Assembly (NCBI GenBank): GCA_003554005.1
Contig: PWEU01000197.1
Coordinates: 1-22,684 of the forward strand
DNA: 22,684 nt
Origin: Nitriliruptoraceae bacterium
Lineage (GTDB): Bacteria > Actinomycetota > Nitriliruptoria > Nitriliruptorales > Nitriliruptoraceae
Reading direction: 5' to 3'
This document shows, one piece after another, positions 21,324-22,684 of this stretch. The notes beneath the pieces are model-generated. The model ran no database searches. It was not told the origin of the DNA and worked only from the letters and a program-made list of their open reading frames with translations. Made by a program: the position numbers and the translations under genes. Positions within the stretch are counted from its first letter, which is position 1, and the number at the start of each line of letters is the position of its first letter.

Positions 21324-22684
21324 ATGTCCGAGCTCGCACCGCAGGTGCTGGCCCGTCTGCGCCGCCGGGCGCTGCACCGGGCCGAGGAGGGGCGCACGCT
21401 CACCCGTGACGAGGCGACCGCGCTGCTGACGTCCCGGGAGGCCGACCTGGAGCGGCTGCTGGCCGTGGCCAGCCGGGTCCGCGACGCCGCCCCGTGGTAC
21501 GCCGAAGGCGCCTGGGGGCGGACCCACGACGGGCGCCGGCGGGTCACCTACTCGCGCAAGGTCTTCGTCCCGCTGACCCACCTGTGCCGCGACGCCTGCG
21601 GCTACTGCACCTTCGCGTGGCCGCCGAAGCAGGACCTGCCGGCCTACCAGTCTCCCGAGCAGGTCCTCGAGGTGGCCCGGGCCGGTCAGGCCGCGGGCTG
21701 CACCGAGGTGCTGTTCACCCTCGGCGACAAGCCCGAGGAGCGTTACCCCGCCGCTCGCGACTGGCTGGCGGCCCGGGGCTACGAGACCACGCTGGAGTAC
21801 CTGCGTGCGGTGTCGATCCAGGTGCTGGAGGAGACCGGGGTGCTCCCGCACCTCAACCCGGGGGTGATGAGCTGGGCGGACCTGGCGACGCTGAAGCAGG
21901 TCGCCGCCTCCATGGGCATCATGCTGGAGACCACCTCAGAGCGGCTGCTCGCGAAGGGCGAGGCCCACTTCCAGGCCCCGGACAAGGAGCCGGCGCGGCG
22001 GCTGGCGACCCTGGAGGACGCCGGCCGGCTGTCGGTGCCCTTCACCTCGGGGCTGTTGATCGGGATCGGCGAGACCCTCGGTGAGCGGGTCGACACCCTG
22101 TTCGCGCTGCGCGACGTCCACCGCCGCTACGGGCACCTCCAGGAGGTGATCGTCCAGAACTTCCGCGCCAAGCCCGACACCGCGATGCGCGATCACCCGG
22201 AGCCCACCTTCGAGGACCTGCTGGCCACGATCGCCACGTCCCGGATCGTGCTGGGGCCCACGGTCCACCTGCAGGCCCCGCCCAACCTCTCGCCCGGGAC
22301 CTTCCCGCTGCTGCTGCGGGCCGGCATCGACGACTGGGGTGGGGTCTCGCCGGTGACCCCGGACCACGTCAACCCGGAGGCGCCCTGGCCGCAGCTCGAG
22401 GAGCTGGCCCGCCGTTCCGCCGAGGAGGGCTTCGTCCTCACCCAGCGCCTGCCGGTCTACCCCGAGTACGCGACGATGCCGGACCCCTGGCTCGCGGGCC
22501 GGATGCGCGGGCCGGTGGCGGCGCTGATGGACGAGCGTGGGATCGCCCGCGACGGGGTGGCGCCACAGGGCCAGCCCTGGCAGGACCCGGAGGTCACCTC
22601 CGGGGCGGTGACGGCCAGCATGTCGGCGGTGATCGCCGGGGACGAGGCCGGCGGTTCCGCAGCCGACGGCCGCAACGCCCGGTC
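21324..22684 (+). CDS. fbiC: FO synthase, FbiC (CofG/CofH), C-terminal part cut by window edge
   Basis: FO synthase makes the 5-deazaflavin chromophore FO of F420 from the riboflavin precursor 5-amino-6-ribitylaminouracil and tyrosine, using two radical-SAM halves. The 453 visible residues are the CofG half plus the linker. CX3CX2C is at Cys88, Cys92 and Cys95 (CRDACGYC) for the 4Fe-4S cluster, followed by CTEVLFTLGDKPEERYP, LNPGVMSW, GIMLETTSERL, SGLLIGIGET, VIVQNFRAKPDT, and PPNLSP..AGIDDWGGVSPVTPDHVNPEAPWP. CofG alone is about 330-370 residues, and the frame is still open at 453, which supports a fused FbiC whose CofH half lies past 22684. ATG at 21324 is 7 bp from AGGGAG. GTG at 21321 is an alternative. 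It is divergent from fbiA, so the three F420 genes are clustered. Confidence 0.94.
   Translation, partial: MSELAPQVLARLRRRALHRAEEGRTLTRDEATALLTSREADLERLLAVASRVRDAAPWYAEGAWGRTHDGRRRVTYSRKVFVPLTHLCRDACGYCTFAWPPKQDLPAYQSPEQVLEVARAGQAAGCTEVLFTLGDKPEERYPAARDWLAARGYETTLEYLRAVSIQVLEETGVLPHLNPGVMSWADLATLKQVAASMGIMLETTSERLLAKGEAHFQAPDKEPARRLATLEDAGRLSVPFTSGLLIGIGETLGERVDTLFALRDVHRRYGHLQEVIVQNFRAKPDTAMRDHPEPTFEDLLATIATSRIVLGPTVHLQAPPNLSPGTFPLLLRAGIDDWGGVSPVTPDHVNPEAPWPQLEELARRSAEEGFVLTQRLPVYPEYATMPDPWLAGRMRGPVAALMDERGIARDGVAPQGQPWQDPEVTSGAVTASMSAVIAGDEAGGSAADGRNAR

Overview
This window looks like chromosomal DNA from a very GC-rich actinobacterium. Most starts are GTG, genes are tightly packed, and it carries coenzyme F420 biosynthesis genes and an actinobacterial TIGR03089-family protein. 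The genus cannot be fixed from sequence alone. A deep-branching, non-mycobacterial lineage is possible because several genes are clearly actinobacterial but diverged. No rRNA, tRNA, CRISPR array, insertion sequence or phage gene was seen.

Layout. (1) 1-3511 is acyl-CoA metabolism: a biotin-dependent acyl-CoA carboxylase beta subunit (minus, cut by the left edge), divergent biotin protein ligase birA, then a FadE25-like acyl-CoA dehydrogenase. (2) 3512-3848 is a non-coding gap with two related hairpins. (3) 3849-5007 is a two-gene unit of unknown function, a soluble 266-aa protein and a 114-aa membrane protein. (4) 5072-7602 (minus) is a two-domain MgtE-type cation permease followed by a duplicated PhoU/TrkA-C regulator. 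(5) 7790-9989 holds a large DmdC-type acyl-CoA dehydrogenase and a small GerW/YtfJ-like protein. (6) 9973-10704 (minus) is a TIGR03089 protein. (7) 10945-17944 is a plus-strand cell-envelope glycopolymer block: a degenerate LCP-like protein with an intact LytR_C domain, a canonical LCP ligase, a GT2 glycosyltransferase, an ABC-2 glycan exporter (Wzm/Wzt) and a second GT2. (8) 17941-18837 (minus) is a DUF3105 membrane-anchored protein. (9) 18963-22684 is F420 biosynthesis: fbiA-fbiB on the minus strand with an ATGA overlap, and divergent fbiC, cut by the right edge.

How the genes fit together. BirA would biotinylate the carrier subunit, not present here, that serves the carboxylase. The acyl-CoA dehydrogenases feed or drain acyl-CoA pools. 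The envelope block has the parts to build, export and attach a lipid-linked glycan to peptidoglycan: GT2 enzymes, the Wzm/Wzt flippase with a glycan-recognition domain, and LCP phosphotransferases. FbiA, FbiB and FbiC cover all F420 steps except the nucleotidyltransferase (FbiD/CofC), which is not in the window.

The gene set carboxylase beta - birA - FadE25-like - TIGR03089 - LCP - GT2 - fbiB/fbiA resembles the Mycobacterium tuberculosis Rv3261-Rv3280 neighbourhood as I remember it. That suggests an old conserved actinobacterial block into which the cation-transport pair, the unknown pair and the exporter have been placed or from which other lineages lost them. I see no clear new defence or mobile system. 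The most unusual items are the pseudo-LCP/LCP pair, the unknown two-gene unit, and several strong inverted repeats in regulatory positions.
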